The notes under the pieces are model-generated. The model saw nothing but the letters and a program-made list of their open reading frames with translations. It had not been told where the DNA came from and made no database searches. This document shows positions 1-13,200 of a stretch of DNA of 64,000 bases, one piece after another; within the stretch, counting starts at the first letter, position 1, and each line of letters opens with the position of its first letter. Both the position numbers and the translations under genes were made by a program. The stretch is taken from NCBI GenBank assembly GCA_910589415.1, contig OU342633.1, positions 16,220,858 through 16,284,857 of the forward strand, read 5' to 3'. This stretch comes from Malachius bipustulatus. Taxonomy: Eukaryota > Arthropoda > Insecta > Coleoptera > Melyridae.

Positions 1-334
1 CGGGAAGTTGGATCCCATTCTTTGCAAGGTCAAAAAAGACATCATAATTTTCAATTCTATTGATGGGGCATTCTAGAATTTCATGTGTTATGTTTCATCC
101 ATAGCCCCCGCATTCGCAGTATGGTTCTTCTGCTCTTCCTATCATGTGTAGACGGTCTTGAGTGTGGCAATGACCTGATCTTAAGCGAATCATCATTGGG
201 AGATGTTTTAGTGTATTTTTTAACAAAAAATACACTATTGAGGACGACATCACTTTTCGAAAATCACCCAAACTCATCAAATGTCCATCGATCATGACCC
301 CCAGATCACGAAAAAGTAGTTTTCCAAAATTCAC
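1..334 (-). pseudogene. LINE C-terminal fragment at the left edge
   Basis: Minus-strand reading RLRSGHCHTQDRLHMIGRAE followed by PYCECGGYG and, after a TGA, THEILECPINRIENYDVFFD. This is the Cys/His region at the end of non-LTR ORF2 proteins (LRxGH...H.(M/I)G...C.C). One in-frame stop at 95-97. Cut by the window edge. Confidence 0.7.
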
Positions 335-343
335 CTGCCCACG

Positions 344-344
<1 letters not shown>

Positions 345-371
<27 letters not shown>
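345..371. repeat. AT dinucleotide microsatellite
   Basis: A run of TA repeats directly next to the left end of the fold-back element at 372, a typical insertion site for TA-targeting transposons. Confidence 0.85.
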
Positions 372-376
<5 letters not shown>

Positions 377-1237
377 CAGGGTGTCCCAGACTTAATTGAC
401 CAGGCCATATCTCATATACAGGTTGAGATAATCGAGCCGAATAAAAGGCATATTATTATAATTTTTCAAGCTGTATAACATGACAGCATGAAAACAACCC
501 CCACTCCAACATCCCCTAAGTTACAGCCCCCACCCTTAAAAAAATGAATAGCACCCTGTATATATTTTTGTATATTCAAAACCAGTATTCGATTCTCTAT
601 TCAGATGATTTTTCAGATTCAAAATTGGTTTAGAAATAACCAAGAAAAAGATCATCAAGGTGGTCATGACTTTTTATCTTAACTTTCTCTGGATGACTTT
701 TGCTGTCAAAATTTATTCATAGTTTTTAACAGGCAGGTGATAGTTATTATTATAATTAAAGTCCAAACAATTTATTTGATAATTCTGATTTGTTGGGAAA
801 TTTTAAAAAATAAAACAAGAGATAAAGCACTTTATCATGAACCTTAATGATGACTGTGACCTGCTAATTAAAAACTATGACCAAAATATTGATAAATTTT
901 GGCAGCTAAAGTCATTCAGGTAAAGTTAAGATAAAAAGTCATGACCACCTTGATGAACTTTTTCTTGGTTATTTCTGAACCAATTTTGAATCTGAAAAAT
1001 CATCTGAATAGAGAATCGAATACTGGTTTTGAATATACAAAAATATATACAGGGTGCTATTCATTTTTTTAAGGGTGGGGGCTGCAACTTAGGGGATGTT
1101 GGAGTGGGGGTTGTTTTCATGCTGTCATGTTATACAGCTTGAAAAATTATAATAATATGCCTTTTATTCGGCTCGATTATCTCAACCTGTATATGAGATA
1201 TGACCTGGTCAATTAAGTCTGGGACACCCTGTATATA
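372..1237. repeat. Long fold-back element (~866 bp palindrome)
   Basis: Left arm 372-735 and right arm 860-1237 are near-perfect inverse copies (for instance GGTGTCCCAGACTTAATTGA at the left, TCAATTAAGTCTGGGACACC at the right). The unpaired core is about 125 bp. Ends TATACAGGGTG / CACCCTGTATA next to TA repeats. No coding capacity. Confidence 0.92.
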
Positions 1238-2890
1238 TTTCTCCAAAATCGCGAAATTTCGATTTTAAAAACGCTCCTGTGGCTTTATCTTTCAAGATTA
1301 GTGAGCGAAATTTTGGGTCCTTGTAAAATTTGGGAATGACGTTGGATTTTCGTTGAAAAACTTTCCAAAAGTCCCATCACTTCTACAGGGTGTCCCTTCA
1401 AAATTCCAGGTATCCGGTTTTTGTCATCTCATTTCAGGTCGCAGTTTTGAATCTAGGAGGCTGAAATTTTTGTGGGAGTAAGATATCTATAAAAACTGGT
1501 CTGGTATTGCACTTGAGCAAAATCGGTCGAGCGGTTTCAAAATGGCGGTCATTTTAATTTTTGAAAAATTTGCTAATATTTGAACCCCTGTATGAGCAAG
1601 ATGGAAAAAAAACTTTGGAACCAAATCGACAGGGTTTGAAGAAAATTATTTCAAATTTAATTTAATGTAACAACATTTATATTACTTTTATTATTAAGCC
1701 AGTGGCGTGGATAGGAAAGTGGTAAAAATGGCTAAATTTCCCTAACAATTTATGAGCACATTTTTGAAGCAATTGAACTGAAATTTTTACAGTAGATAAC
1801 TATACTAATAGCCTTTAACACTTAAAAATTTCAAGAAGTGAGTAAGAAAAATGGCCGAGATATTCGAATTTTTTTTACATGATGTTTATTTCTCTAAAAT
1901 TTTAAGAACGGTCCAGTAGCTTAATTTTTCAAGATTAATGAACGAAATTTTTTACTTTTGTGAAACTTAGGGATGACGTTTGATTTTCACAAAAAAACAT
2001 TTACCTAAAATTGCGCTACTTTTACAACGTGTCTCTCCAAATTTCCAAAAAAAAAAAACGGGTATGAGGCACGGTTTCTGGTCGCTGTTTTTAATCTAGG
2101 GGGCTGAAATTTTTTTGGTAGTAAGATAACTGCAAGTAGTCGTATGGTACTGCATTTGAGTTAAATCAGAAGAGCCGTTCCAAAATGGCGGCCTTTTCAA
2201 TTTTAGGAAAAATTGATAGATTTTAAACCCCTAAATAAGCCAGTTAGAAACAAAAACTTTTAAACGAAATTAACATTACTGGAAGAAAATTATTTGAAAT
2301 TTGAGTTATAAAATATTGAGTTAAAATATTGCAATAAAATTTGCAATATTTTTATTATTAAGCCAGTGGCGTGGGTAGGAAAAGGGAAAAAAGGCTAAAT
2401 TTCTATAACCGTTTATGAACATATTTTTTGAGGATATGAACTGAAATTTTGACTGAACTAATAACCCTTAACTATGAAAAATTTCAAGAAGCAAATAAAA
2501 AAATGGCGGAGATATAGAATATTTTTACATTATTATGTTTATTCCTCTAAAATTTAAAATTTTCGGTTTTCAAAGCTCCCCTTTCACTTTTTCCGTTCTA
2601 TAAAAGGTAGTCTAAAAAATAGTATTTTTTAAGTAAAGTTAGCCAGTGGCGGGCATAGGAAATGGGCCAAAATTGTTCAATTTTGCCAATGTTTTTTTTT
2701 TGTTTTGTTATATTTAAAAATTCATTCTATGGCACGGTTTAAAACGAAATGAAATGCAATGTCAGTGAATATCACCTGACTATGTAAAATTTCAGAAAGC
2801 CAATTTAGAAAGCGGTGAAAATATTCAGAATTGAATCGCATAAAAATACACTATTTCTGCGATTGATGCGCAAGAAGGTTTTTTGTTTTT
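1238..2890. repeat. Dispersed ~650-bp repeat, two to three diverged copies in tandem
   Basis: Recurring landmarks: TTTCAAGATTARTGARCGAAAT (1291, 1936), GGTCGCWGTTTTKAATCTAGG (1437, 2081), CCAAAATGGCGG (1537, 2182), AAGCCAGTGGCGTGG (1695, 2361, 2641). Spacing about 640-660 bp. Relatives lie at 32246-32700, 33540-33835 and 38155-38830. No ORF conservation seen. Origin unknown. Confidence 0.8.
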
Positions 2891-3611
2891 TATTCCGGTT
2901 GTTGAGAAACATGGTTTATCTGGGAAGGATTCTTGTATGGATCTGTACCATCTACCTTTGGTCTGGGATTGATCGTTCCATTCAGCTGTCCACCTTTTGA
3001 GTATTCTATCTTTAAGCGTGGTTCTATGTCGCGTATATCTGGTTTGAGTGTGACAGGTACATTTAGATTTCTGCCAACATTCGCTAGGTTATCTCCTATA
3101 TCGTTGCCTGTTATGTTGGCTAGGAATCCAGCATAGCTTGAATGTGAATCCCTTGTTTTTTGACTGGGACATGACTTTTCTCGTGTGTAGGGAAATGTAG
3201 TCTTCTCTCGCATTGAACTCGCAATTTTTCAATCTTTCTATGGCACTAAGAAAATCCGACAGAATTATATTTTTTTTTGAATTTTTTGAAATTGCTAATT
3301 CCATCGCTTTTTGAATGGCTATTGTCTCTGCTGTGCATATCTGTAGAAAATCTGGCAATCTTGCTGAAAGTGATATCTTTATATTTGGGCTATGAATTCC
3401 TATACCTGAGGTTTTGCTATACTTCGAAGCATCGGTGTAGTCTTGGTTTTTGTACAACTTTTAAATTGGGTAATGTTATATCTGATCTTGAAAGCTGACA
3501 AACTTGCATTTTTGCTATCAATGACGTCATGGTTCCTTTGACTGATTTCTTCATAATAGATAGGTAGGTACTTTTCGACTCCCTTCCATCCGCTGGTAGA
3601 ATATCGACCAC
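2890..3611 (-). pseudogene. LINE RNase H domain fragment
   Basis: Minus strand 3457-3089 reads YTDASKYSKTSGIGIHSPNI, then ICTAETIAIQKAMELAISKN, IILSDFLSAIERLKN and FKLCWIPSQHN, the order of an RNase H domain in non-LTR retrotransposons (D, E, D(F) and H landmarks). Flanking pieces at 3611-3417 and 3213-2890 are frameshifted continuations. Confidence 0.75.
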
Positions 3612-4149
3612 CCGTTAAGACTCATCCTGTATAGGTTCACAAACCAACAAAAATAGCCGGGTGTAGATCTAGCATGAAAAACTTAGTGGATTACTCTTGT
3701 TTATGGGGCCGATTTGGCGTAAGCACAGAATAGAAATTGTTTCTATTCTGTAGCGTGAGTCTCGGAGGTTTGGAGGGGGGAGGTCAGGTATACAAATGGG
3801 GGAAAACGGTTTTTTGCACCCAGATTAGCTGCGAGTGGTCGGACAAAAAAAATCGGCTAAAAAACCGAGATCTCGCGAGTGCGCAATCGCGAATCCATCC
3901 ATTACTCACCCGAATAGGTATCGCCGTTTTTGTTGTTCGCTTTTTTTTTAAGAGACCACCGCAGGTCTAACGGACGTATTTGGAGGCATAATTCAGAAGG
4001 AGATAATGAATTTACAATGAAAAAATTCTCTCCTGTTAATTCGTGTTATCTAAAGGTATCGGCCAATTTTTGTAATTTTATCGGACATAACTCCAGCAGT
4101 TTTTGCCCCATATCGCGCAGCAAAAAACCTAATTTTATTGGATTATCCG
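3612..4149. other. Non-coding stretch with a perfect hairpin
   Basis: No gene seen. ACAGAATAGAAA and its inverse TTTCTATTCTGT lie at 3725-3736 and 3740-3751 with a 3-base loop. The rest is GC-moderate sequence resembling the edges of dispersed repeats. Confidence 0.5.
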
Positions 4150-4437
4150 CCCATCAATTGATTATATACCTGTATGTGAGCGAAACCCAAAATGTTGAAT
4201 ATCGTTGTAAAGAGAATTCAAGTAGCTTTCAAATGATATCACACTCGATATCTGTTCCCTATAATGATAAGCAAAGGGGTAACTACCCCTGCCAAGGGGG
4301 TGAACTTGGGTAGTTAAATTTGTCACGAAAATATGTCCCCCTCGCTAAGAAAATCGACCTCTTTCGGCGTTTTTCGCGTACATCTTCAGTTTTCAAGTTA
4401 TTAGGCCCGGTACCTTTTCGCTGGGCCACCCTGTATA
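4150..4437. repeat. Single copy of the ~260-bp unit seen at 27467-28642
   Basis: Contains GAAACCCAAAATGTTGAATA, GGGGTAACTACCCCTGCCAA, GTTTTTCGCGTACATCTTCA and ends GGGCCACCCTGTATA, the same order as the reverse-oriented units of the intron-3 array. Confidence 0.85.
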
Positions 4438-4440
4438 TTA

Positions 4441-6443
4441 AAAAAAAATATCGAATTTATTCCTTACTTTTCCCGTTCATATACCTACTATTTTTTTTTT
4501 TTTTTTTGTGAAGCGAGCACCGTTTTAGGGTACTCAAACCAACTTGTTTAATGTAGGAAACGTGAATAAAAAAACGTTTTTCAACCTGGAAATCACACAA
4601 AATTTTCTAATTTTATCTCTAGAACTTATTATTTGAAAAAATCATTTGCAAATATGTAATTTCTTTAAAAATGGAAAATTGGAAAATTCAAAAATGGATA
4701 AATTGTTCAATTACCTTTTATCTGTGTCAATCAATGTGGTAGGTACTATTACACAGTTTAATGTTATTTCTTTGTATCAGCCAAGAACACTGATGCACAG
4801 CAAATCCTCTTCAAAATTTGATGAAAACAAATGGTAGGTACCTTAATATTGTCTAAGGTACGTAGGTACCTACACACGTAGGTAGTATTTGGGGCGGTTA
4901 GTTGGCCATGTATTTACCCTGTAAATAAATTGTCTTAAGTAAAAGTCTCTCGATAAAATTACCGCTATAACAACTTACCTCAACAGACGGGAAGAGGAAA
5001 ATTAAGATATCTTCTGTCTTCACTTGTTATTAAAGGAAAAAAATAATAAAGCACTGCTAGCATCAGTCACTCAGTCAAAACATGCGCGAATTAATAAACA
5101 AATTACTTTTAGATGGTGTTATTCTGATATTATTTGATCGGTTATTCAGTGGATACCTAAAGTGTTCAAAAGACAAGATGATATGAAACTTGGATAAAAT
5201 TTAGCTGATTAGAGTACAGGAACTCTCAAACTCCGACCACTGACAAAGAGACAAACGACACCGGCTGTGAGTGTGATGCCAGTTACCACATAAAACACAA
5301 AGGACAAAGGTATGCCTCGTTATAATGTGCGGGAGACATCGCCGAGATGTGTTGTACGGTTGTTACTGTTACAACGCCAAAAATGTCTCAAGAGGATATG
5401 TCAGATACATCAGATGCACGTAGACAAGAGACATCCCTTTCGCACTCCGAGGCGATATGCACACCTTGTAACATGTCACAGAATGTTTGCTGGGTCGTAC
5501 CCTCCCGTCCTGGTCTTTTCCCTTTTAGTGATTAACAATTAAGGGCACAAGTCGTGTTCTGACACAGCATGCGAAGCCGAGAGCGGATTTGGTTATAATT
5601 CAAGTATGTATCTACTTTCAACTGTGAAGTCCCGGACACACCGGAAATGGGTTATACTAATGTGTTCATATTTGGAAAAGACTCATCTCGTAGAATAAAG
5701 AACGAATATCCTTCAGGTAAGTCGTTTGTTCTTTCTATTATGGCGCCATAAAATAATTCGAGAAGCATATTAATAAGTTATAAATTTGCAGTTATGTTGT
5801 CTTCCATGCAACATGTATTTCTGTATGTATCGATATGGTCGATTCAAAACCCTATAAAATAAATATTTACAGAAGCAGACATACAGCGTAGCTATCAATT
5901 CAGTTATTAATTGTAGCAGGTAGGAGTCGTTTATTATTGTCCATATAGATGATTCTATGAACCTTCAACTGTTTTACTGAAGTTTAAAATAATTTTAAAG
6001 AGCACACAGACGTGATTCATTCAATCACCCATAGTATTTCTACAATTCTACACTATCTAGCTATACTTTTACTTATTAAAATGATATACTTAGGTAGGTA
6101 TACGTTCGTCATTATGGAGATGTGTCAAAAATAGATAAATGAATATAAGTCAACTCAAATTAAAATTTCTCTTCTAATGGAGTGCTTCAAAAATGAGTTG
6201 TACTTGAACCGTTATTTGCATTTAGAGGAAATTCTCCCACCCTGTATTCACTTAATAACACCGGCAATTTAAAGCACTTCCAAATCTAATTAAGAGGCCT
6301 ATTAAATTCAATTATTATTAAATGAACTACCGTATAATATTGCGTTGTTCCTTTCCCAGTAAAGCCGGCATAACCATGGTCACTTCTTTGTACAACGGAT
6401 TGGCCATCAGTGTCACAAGGGAAAGTCCAGAGCAAGGTCTAGG
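4441..6443. other. Upstream flank of the decarboxylase gene, no recognised gene
   Basis: Mostly AT-rich with T-runs (4488-4509) and TAGGTACCTA words (4737-4890). 5220-5540 is more GC-balanced and includes a 62-codon ORF (5347-5535, Ser/Thr-rich) with a possible splice donor AAGGTATGCC at 5308. It could be a non-coding 5' exon or unrelated debris; I see no motif. Confidence 0.4.
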
Positions 6444-6505
6444 CACGTGATCACACAGCTATAAACAAGCAGCTGTTAGAACGACCACAACACTTGTGAT
6501 TCAGT
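6444..6505 (+). promoter_or_regulatory. Candidate core promoter of the decarboxylase gene
   Basis: In 60 bp upstream of the start codon lie an E-box CACGTG (6444-6449), a TATAAA box (6460-6465), a second E-box CAGCTG (6470-6475) and a TCAGT arthropod-type initiator (6501-6505). The TATA-to-initiator distance of about 43 bp is longer than the usual ~30, so the real start may lie near 6490. Motif-based only; a short 5' UTR is implied. Confidence 0.4.
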
Positions 6506-6545
6506 CGTGATTGATTACAGCCACGAGGAATCACCGAACTCCACG

Positions 6546-7202
6546 ATGCCGTCTTCAGGTGAACTAGATTTCACTCAAGAGAATGCATACACTACTTACA
6601 GCAGTAGTGAAGCGACCGCTTCTGAAGATGAAGAAACGTTTATCAAAGAAATTAAAAACGACATGTTATCCAAAAGTTTTGCATTAGATAAATCCGCGAC
6701 GTTCGAGAGCATGTCCACTGTAAAAGACCACGGAGAATTCTTCAGAAAATGCATCGATCTGATTCTTGAAGAAGCTGTTTTCAAAGGCACCAATCGTGTG
6801 AATAAAGTATCCAACTGGAAAGATCCGGAGGAATTACAACGTGTCTTCAATTTCCGACTGAACGACTTTCCAAGCAGCCATGAGGAACTCATAAGTCTCT
6901 TGAAAGATACGATCAAGTATTCTGTTAAAACGGGTCATCCGTATTTTGTAAACCAACTATTTTCTTCACTGGATCCTTACGGGTTAATTGGGCAGTGGTT
7001 GACAGATGCGTTAAATCCAAGTGTTTACACGTTTGAAGTTTCTCCAGTGTTTACTATAATGGAAGAAGTTGTTTTAAAAGAAATGAGGAAGATTGTTGGT
7101 TTTGAAGACGGCAAAGGAGATGGAATTTTTTGCCCGGGAGGATCCATTGCTAATGGATATGCAATTAGTTGTGCTAGATACAGATTTCAACCCAATATCA
7201 AG
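6546..7202 (+). CDS. black: Decarboxylase exon 1 (residues 1-219)
   Basis: First coding exon, ending ATC AAG before a GTATGT donor (phase 0). The first ~45 residues are Ser/Glu-rich and poorly conserved, as in other insect ADC proteins. From about residue 60 the family core begins ([11 protein letters not shown], then the conserved [14 protein letters not shown] block and the glycine-rich substrate/PLP region). The sequence has a balanced codon composition, unlike the AT-rich intron next to it. Confidence 0.93.
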
Positions 7203-10200
7203 GTATGTACGATTATTTAGTCTAATCTAAAAGGTAATAATAAGCAAGTAGCTTTTGGAGTTATTTTTTTTAAACGTAAAATTATTTAATTTAATTCTTT
7301 TTCGGTAGGTAGGTATCTGAACGTATTACAAATAAATTTAAATCTTCAAATTTATGATTCCTATTCTAGGATTTTAATAAAGTCACAAAATAATATTTTA
7401 TTTTGTTTTCCTCAGCAAGTTTTAAGAATAGTCAGTGGTTATTATAATTTTCATCCGAAAAACTTGGAACTTACATTATTCTTGAGAAAATGATAGTGGA
7501 GGTATCATATGCGCTGCTAAAAAACCCAAGAATCACTTCTGGGGTACACCCAATCAAAAACCAACCCTTTGATGAAAAAACCTTATTTCATTAACATTGA
7601 AGATAAAAAAATCTTATTATGAAAAAGTAAACTTGACCATTTTTTCGTGAAAAATGTGTTTTCGAATTTGTGTTTTTGAAAAAATAATAATATACCTACA
7701 TACATACGTAGAAGTCATTTGATTTTTTTGCAATTTTCACTATTAACAGGCCAGTAAAAAATAACCAACAGTAATATAAGTTATACACCTAAATATGTTA
7801 TATTTTCGTGCAGGGTAGCAGTTGTAAGCAAGGCAAGAGTGGAAAATAAAAATATACACATTTTCAAAATTACCAGCGTGTTGAATTTAGCAAATTTTTT
7901 GAAAAGTTTTTATTTTTTTATGTAAAATAAAACAAAAAAATATTGATAGTTTAGGCAAATTTTTTTTCAAAGTTTGAAAACTTGTACATTTTGTAAAAAA
8001 AACACTTCGCGAATATTTCACAAATTTCCGCATGCTGGTAATTTTGTAAATGTAAACATATATTTACTGTCGCGGTTATATTTTATGGGCTACAGAAAAT
8101 AGTGCAAATCCCAAAAAAATCAAGTGACAACTACATACAGGTCAGACAAAAAATTAGCACAACATGGGAAGTTTATTTATTTTTTATCTCTTTCGAAAAA
8201 AAAATACTTTGTGATTACTTTTCAAAATATTAATATTAGCATATTTACAGAGAAAAGGGCGTTTATTTAAACTTCAAAATTACATAAAACATTTTGAAAG
8301 CTAAAAGGGTTTAACGAAAAATTTGGGTAACATTTCGTTAGATATCACCAAATAATGCAATGCCAGTGATAAAAGACACGTTAAAAAAAGAATTTTTTTT
8401 TTAACAGGTGGTAAAAAATTGGCAACTTTTGAAAGGACGCCGCAGAATCCTTATGGGAATTTGCTCTCTAACTTTGGGGATCGGTAGTATTCGATGATTA
8501 GATCAGAAGACTCCTTGGGCGTAACTCCCCAAAAAGTCCTGTTGTCGAGTTATTCACCTCTGAAGATGGATTTTGTCTCTCATAAAGTCACGTATTTATT
8601 TATACATGTTGCCCCCCCCTTAATTAATTGTATTAGAAAGAAATCTTAGATAGATTATTTGTTAAGATTGAAAAACTGCTTCTGTTGCAGTAGTTAGATT
8701 TAAGGTCCGTTGAGTCATTTTCCAGAAAAACAGGAAAGAGTTTTACCATTTTCATAATAATTTCCATTAACTTTAACAATAAAAATAAAAAAGATCCTAT
8801 TTTATTACAAAAATAACAAAAAATTTAAAATTATTCCTCGATTTTCTCTAAAATGGCTCAACAGACTAAAAATGTAACTGCAGCAACAGGGGCAGCTTTT
8901 CAATTTTAACAAATGACTCATTTAAGATTTGTCTCTAAAACAATTAGGGCGGTAAAAATTTAAAAATAAATGCGTGGTGGAAAAAATTAATATCAGAAGT
9001 GAATATCTCGATAACGGGAGTTTTTCGGGGGTTATGCACATCGAGATTTCTGATTTACTCTTCGAGTACTACCGATTCCCAAAATTACATCAAAATTTAA
9101 CTGGGAGCCAATTCCCATAAGGATTCTACGAGGTTCTGTTAACTTTTTGTTGATTTTTCTGGGTGTGATTTGGAATTTGAAATATTTTGACTGCAATATA
9201 AGTGAATATTGTTTACTCGCTTATTTCAAAAACGTCCCAAGTCACATTTTGACAATTTCAGTTTACTTATACACTAATATGTATTTTTGCGGGTAGCACA
9301 GTATTTAATTAAAAAAAAAACCAACGATGCTTAAAACCAACGAACCCAAGTGCCGTTAGCATTGTTGTTGTTTTTTTATTATTAAAAATTCTGTTACCCC
9401 CAAAAATACATATTTCTAAAAAACGGAAAATGCCCAAAATGTGACGTAGGAAATAAGCGATTTCTGAAATAAGCGAGTCAATTATTATAGAAAAATTAAC
9501 GGGAGTGATGGAAATTAGTAACAGGAGCGAAATAATATGCGGATTTAATCAAGAAATGTTTCTGTCACACATTTCTGTATGTTTTTGGTGTGTTTCACAC
9601 GAAGAAGACATATCTTACAATTTTAAGTAATTCCCGTAATACGCAATAATAATTCTTCATGATGATTACTCAGATTAGTGGCTACGGCTTCCGCCATTTC
9701 TCACAGTTTAACCCGATATTAGGTGTGTAAATGAGTGTGTGATTACATGTAGTTGTTTTCTGTAGTTTTTTTTTCTTCAGCTTTTTTTTAAGAATAAATA
9801 ATAAAGCTTCGCAAATAATATTAATTAGCTAGAAGATTGTGACAATCGGAAAACTTATTCATCGCAATATGAAATAGAAAGTACACTTGAATTTTAAAAT
9901 GACGCTTCATGCGCTTCACACCAAAAACATTGAAAAATGTGATAGAAATTTTATTTACATTCTAAAATCTTGCTCCTGGTTTTCTATTAGTTTTGTTTAT
10001 TTTTCTAATTACTTAAAACAATAGTAAGTAGCATCGCATATTAACAAAAACTACAATTCAAAAGTGCACTGAAATAAATGAGTAACTGATGCCTGCTGAG
10101 GCTGAGAATAGGTTTTTATTCCTTTCTATGAATACAGTTTTGTGACTAATTCCACCTCTGATTTGTTTATTGAGATTCGCAAGGTAATTGTTTTTTCGAT

Positions 10201-13200
10201 GAACAATCAGAAGTGGCTGTGAAAAATTGCACAGATTTCTCTGAATAAAAATCCATCTGCTTATGTATGTTGGTTTTCTTTCTGTTCGGCACACTAATCT
10301 GGTGGTGATAATATGTCAGACTGATGAGCTGAAAATAAGCAGTCAGGGAAACATCATATCTCTGTCTTCAGCATACCATTAGGGTTGTGTCGTTCAGAAA
10401 ACGTTACCAGTTTCATTGTAAAATTTAAGTTACTTTTGGGTCGGTTTCATAATAATTTTTAAGTCACTTTAGCTTAAAGTCACCTTTAAGTAGGTACCTA
10501 TTGTTAAGATCAATTGTCAGACTTAGATAAGAAGACAAGATCCGACCTAATCCAAACCACACAAGGTTGAAGTTAATTTTATAAAAAACTTCACACGCCC
10601 CGAAAGCCAACCTGACCTTAATAGTCAGTGATTAGTAGTTAAATAAATATTATCAATATAACTGAAACTGCTAAATGTAAAGAAAATGTTTTTAATGACG
10701 ATATTCTCAAAACTATACTGATGTCTTGTATTGATCAAATCCAGGGTCATTATTTACATCTGGGTCTACAGTTTCACTAAGGGTGTAGGACGTACCTATA
10801 GTAACACTCAGAAGGTATTCATTTGCTTTGCAAATGCATAGTTAGCGAAAAACGGCACTAAAAATCGGTCTAGGGAGTCCGGTCCTGGTTAGCACCGCAC
10901 ATATATACGCATATAAACATGCAAGGTCAGCTCGTCGAGCCGGTGGATTCATCACCCGCGCCGCGCCAGTACCGGCATATGTCCTCAAGCGCACTCAAAC
11001 GCATCCGGAATATAATAGTGATCGATGTCGCGCTTTTTGAAATGCCAATGCAAAATAGATGCAAATATCAAAATAATAATCGTGCTACTCTTAATTTCGA
11101 AGATATTCCTTGCCCTGAAATACCGTTTACCTTATTTTATTAAAAAATGTTCAATTTTACTAGTGATGTTTTGCAATAACACACAAGAGCTTATTTTGCA
11201 CGTTTCATTCTGTGTCTACGTTTTTTATCTTGATTCCTTTATTTCGGTGTAAAGTACCTAGGTAATTTGATTTCATATGAGACAAGTTTAAAGGATGGAA
11301 ATAAAACGGAACAGATTTCTCGTTAGCAAAAATTTTCCAAGCCGCAAGTGGATTTCCAATTAGCGACTCGATAATACGTACTGATTGTTACGTAGATATA
11401 ACAATGCTCTTGTCGCGATAAACATTCTGCTTCCATGCAGTCATTCACAAATGATTTGGGTATTACCTACATACCCGTCAACTTATTAAGAAGAAAGTGG
11501 ATAGTGTAACACTTGACACGACAACAAACTTTTACACTCTCCCCAGTCTCCCCCTCCGCCGGTATAGGTACCCACCTTTTAATCAAGATTTAATTATAGT
11601 TTAATTATTATGAAGTTGAGGATATGGCTTTGTTAGAATAATTTAGCTTAGCGAAAAAGGCGAAAAACACAGTTTTAGCGCCTTCCATTTTTCAAAAGAC
11701 GTGTTATTTACGTTTATAAGGTTGCGGAGGCAATTAACGACCAGTTTTGTCATAGAACGTTGTTATGAGTTGTCTTCGTATTAGTTACATAAATAATTAA
11801 CATTTAATTAAACAAAACGTTTATTACAATTAGTTTATCCTCTTATTTTGTGGCATGGCAGTGTTGCCCTGTGTTCCTGAATCTCCCTCACATGTCATAT
11901 CAAACAAGACATACGCCTTTTTGCTTCGAATACAAAAAGCAGAATTCTGTCATAGTAAACTTCTTTTTTCATATTTCATATCAAAAACATTAAATTATTA
12001 TACAGGGTGTTTATTGTAAGGTTGGCCAAACTTCACAAGCTGATTCTTCAGACTAAAATAAACAAAAAATTTCCCATTAACGTGTGTCCGGAAATGCACC
12101 GTTTTTTGAGATACACGGTGTCGAAGAAATATTATTTTTCCAGTTTTTTGACGATATCTCGAGAACTGTATGAGATACAATGTTCAGCTTTTATACACAC
12201 TATGCGCTCACTGATCCCCTTTTTTCGCCGTAAAATAAAGGTTTTAACAAAATTCAGTTGCGTAGATTTAGAGTATTTTGTGGGTTTCGACCCCCTAATT
12301 TCTACGCCACTGGAAAAATGCGATTTTAAGCAGCGTCTATGTTTTCTACACCGAAAAGGTACTTTTGGTTAACGGCCCTAAAGTGAACCGTTTCCGAGAA
12401 AAATGTCATTTTATGAGAGAAAACATTAAGTATAGGAATAAGTTTTCACTTACTCTCATTTTTCCAAAATTCTTTTGAAAAATCGTTAAATAAGTGATGT
12501 TTTCTCTCATAAAATGCCATTTTTCTCGGAAACGGTTCATTTTTGAGCCGTTAACCAAGAGTACCTTTTTGTTATAGAAAACATGGGCGGTTCAAAGGCG
12601 CTGCTCGAAATCGCATTTATTCCAGTGGCGTAGACATTAGGGAGTCGAAACCCTAAAAATACCCTAAATCTACGCCACTGACTTTTTTAAACCTTTATTT
12701 TACGGCGAAGATAAGGGGATCAGTGAGCACATAGTGTGTTATAAGAGCTGAACATTGTATCTCACACGGTTCCCGAGATGGACTGGAAAAATAATATTTC
12801 TTCGACACCCTGTATCTCAAAAACGGTGCATTTCCGGACACACGTTAATGGAAATTGTTTGTTTATTTTAGTCTGAAGATTCAGTCTGTGAAGTTTGACT
12901 AACCTTACAGATTAAACACCCTGTATAATTTTCATTCATGTTTCGTCACCACTGACTTACTTAAGTAATTTTTTTACCTAAAATAATAAGATTGTTTTTA
13001 TTTTTAAAATTTTCATTCCTTTGCTGTTCATGTTGGTTAGATGGTAATGACAATGAGGAGAACAACACAACATTATCAAAATATTCGTGACGGTGACGGC
13101 GACGTGGGATAGAAGTCGGAATTACGAACTGGTGAAAAACAAAAGAACGTTAAAGTACCTACCTACCTGAAATCGAAACTGAATAGTTTTTTACAACTTT

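Noticed and set aside
6507..6545. N-terminal extension of the decarboxylase from GTG at 6507
   Set aside because: GTG is not a normal start in animals. The ATG at 6546 has a favourable A at -3, and the extra residues are not conserved family sequence.
10919..11143. Small gene or extra decarboxylase exon in the GC-rich patch
   Set aside because: The ORF has no recognisable motif, and adding it would break the exact phase match of exons 1 and 2.
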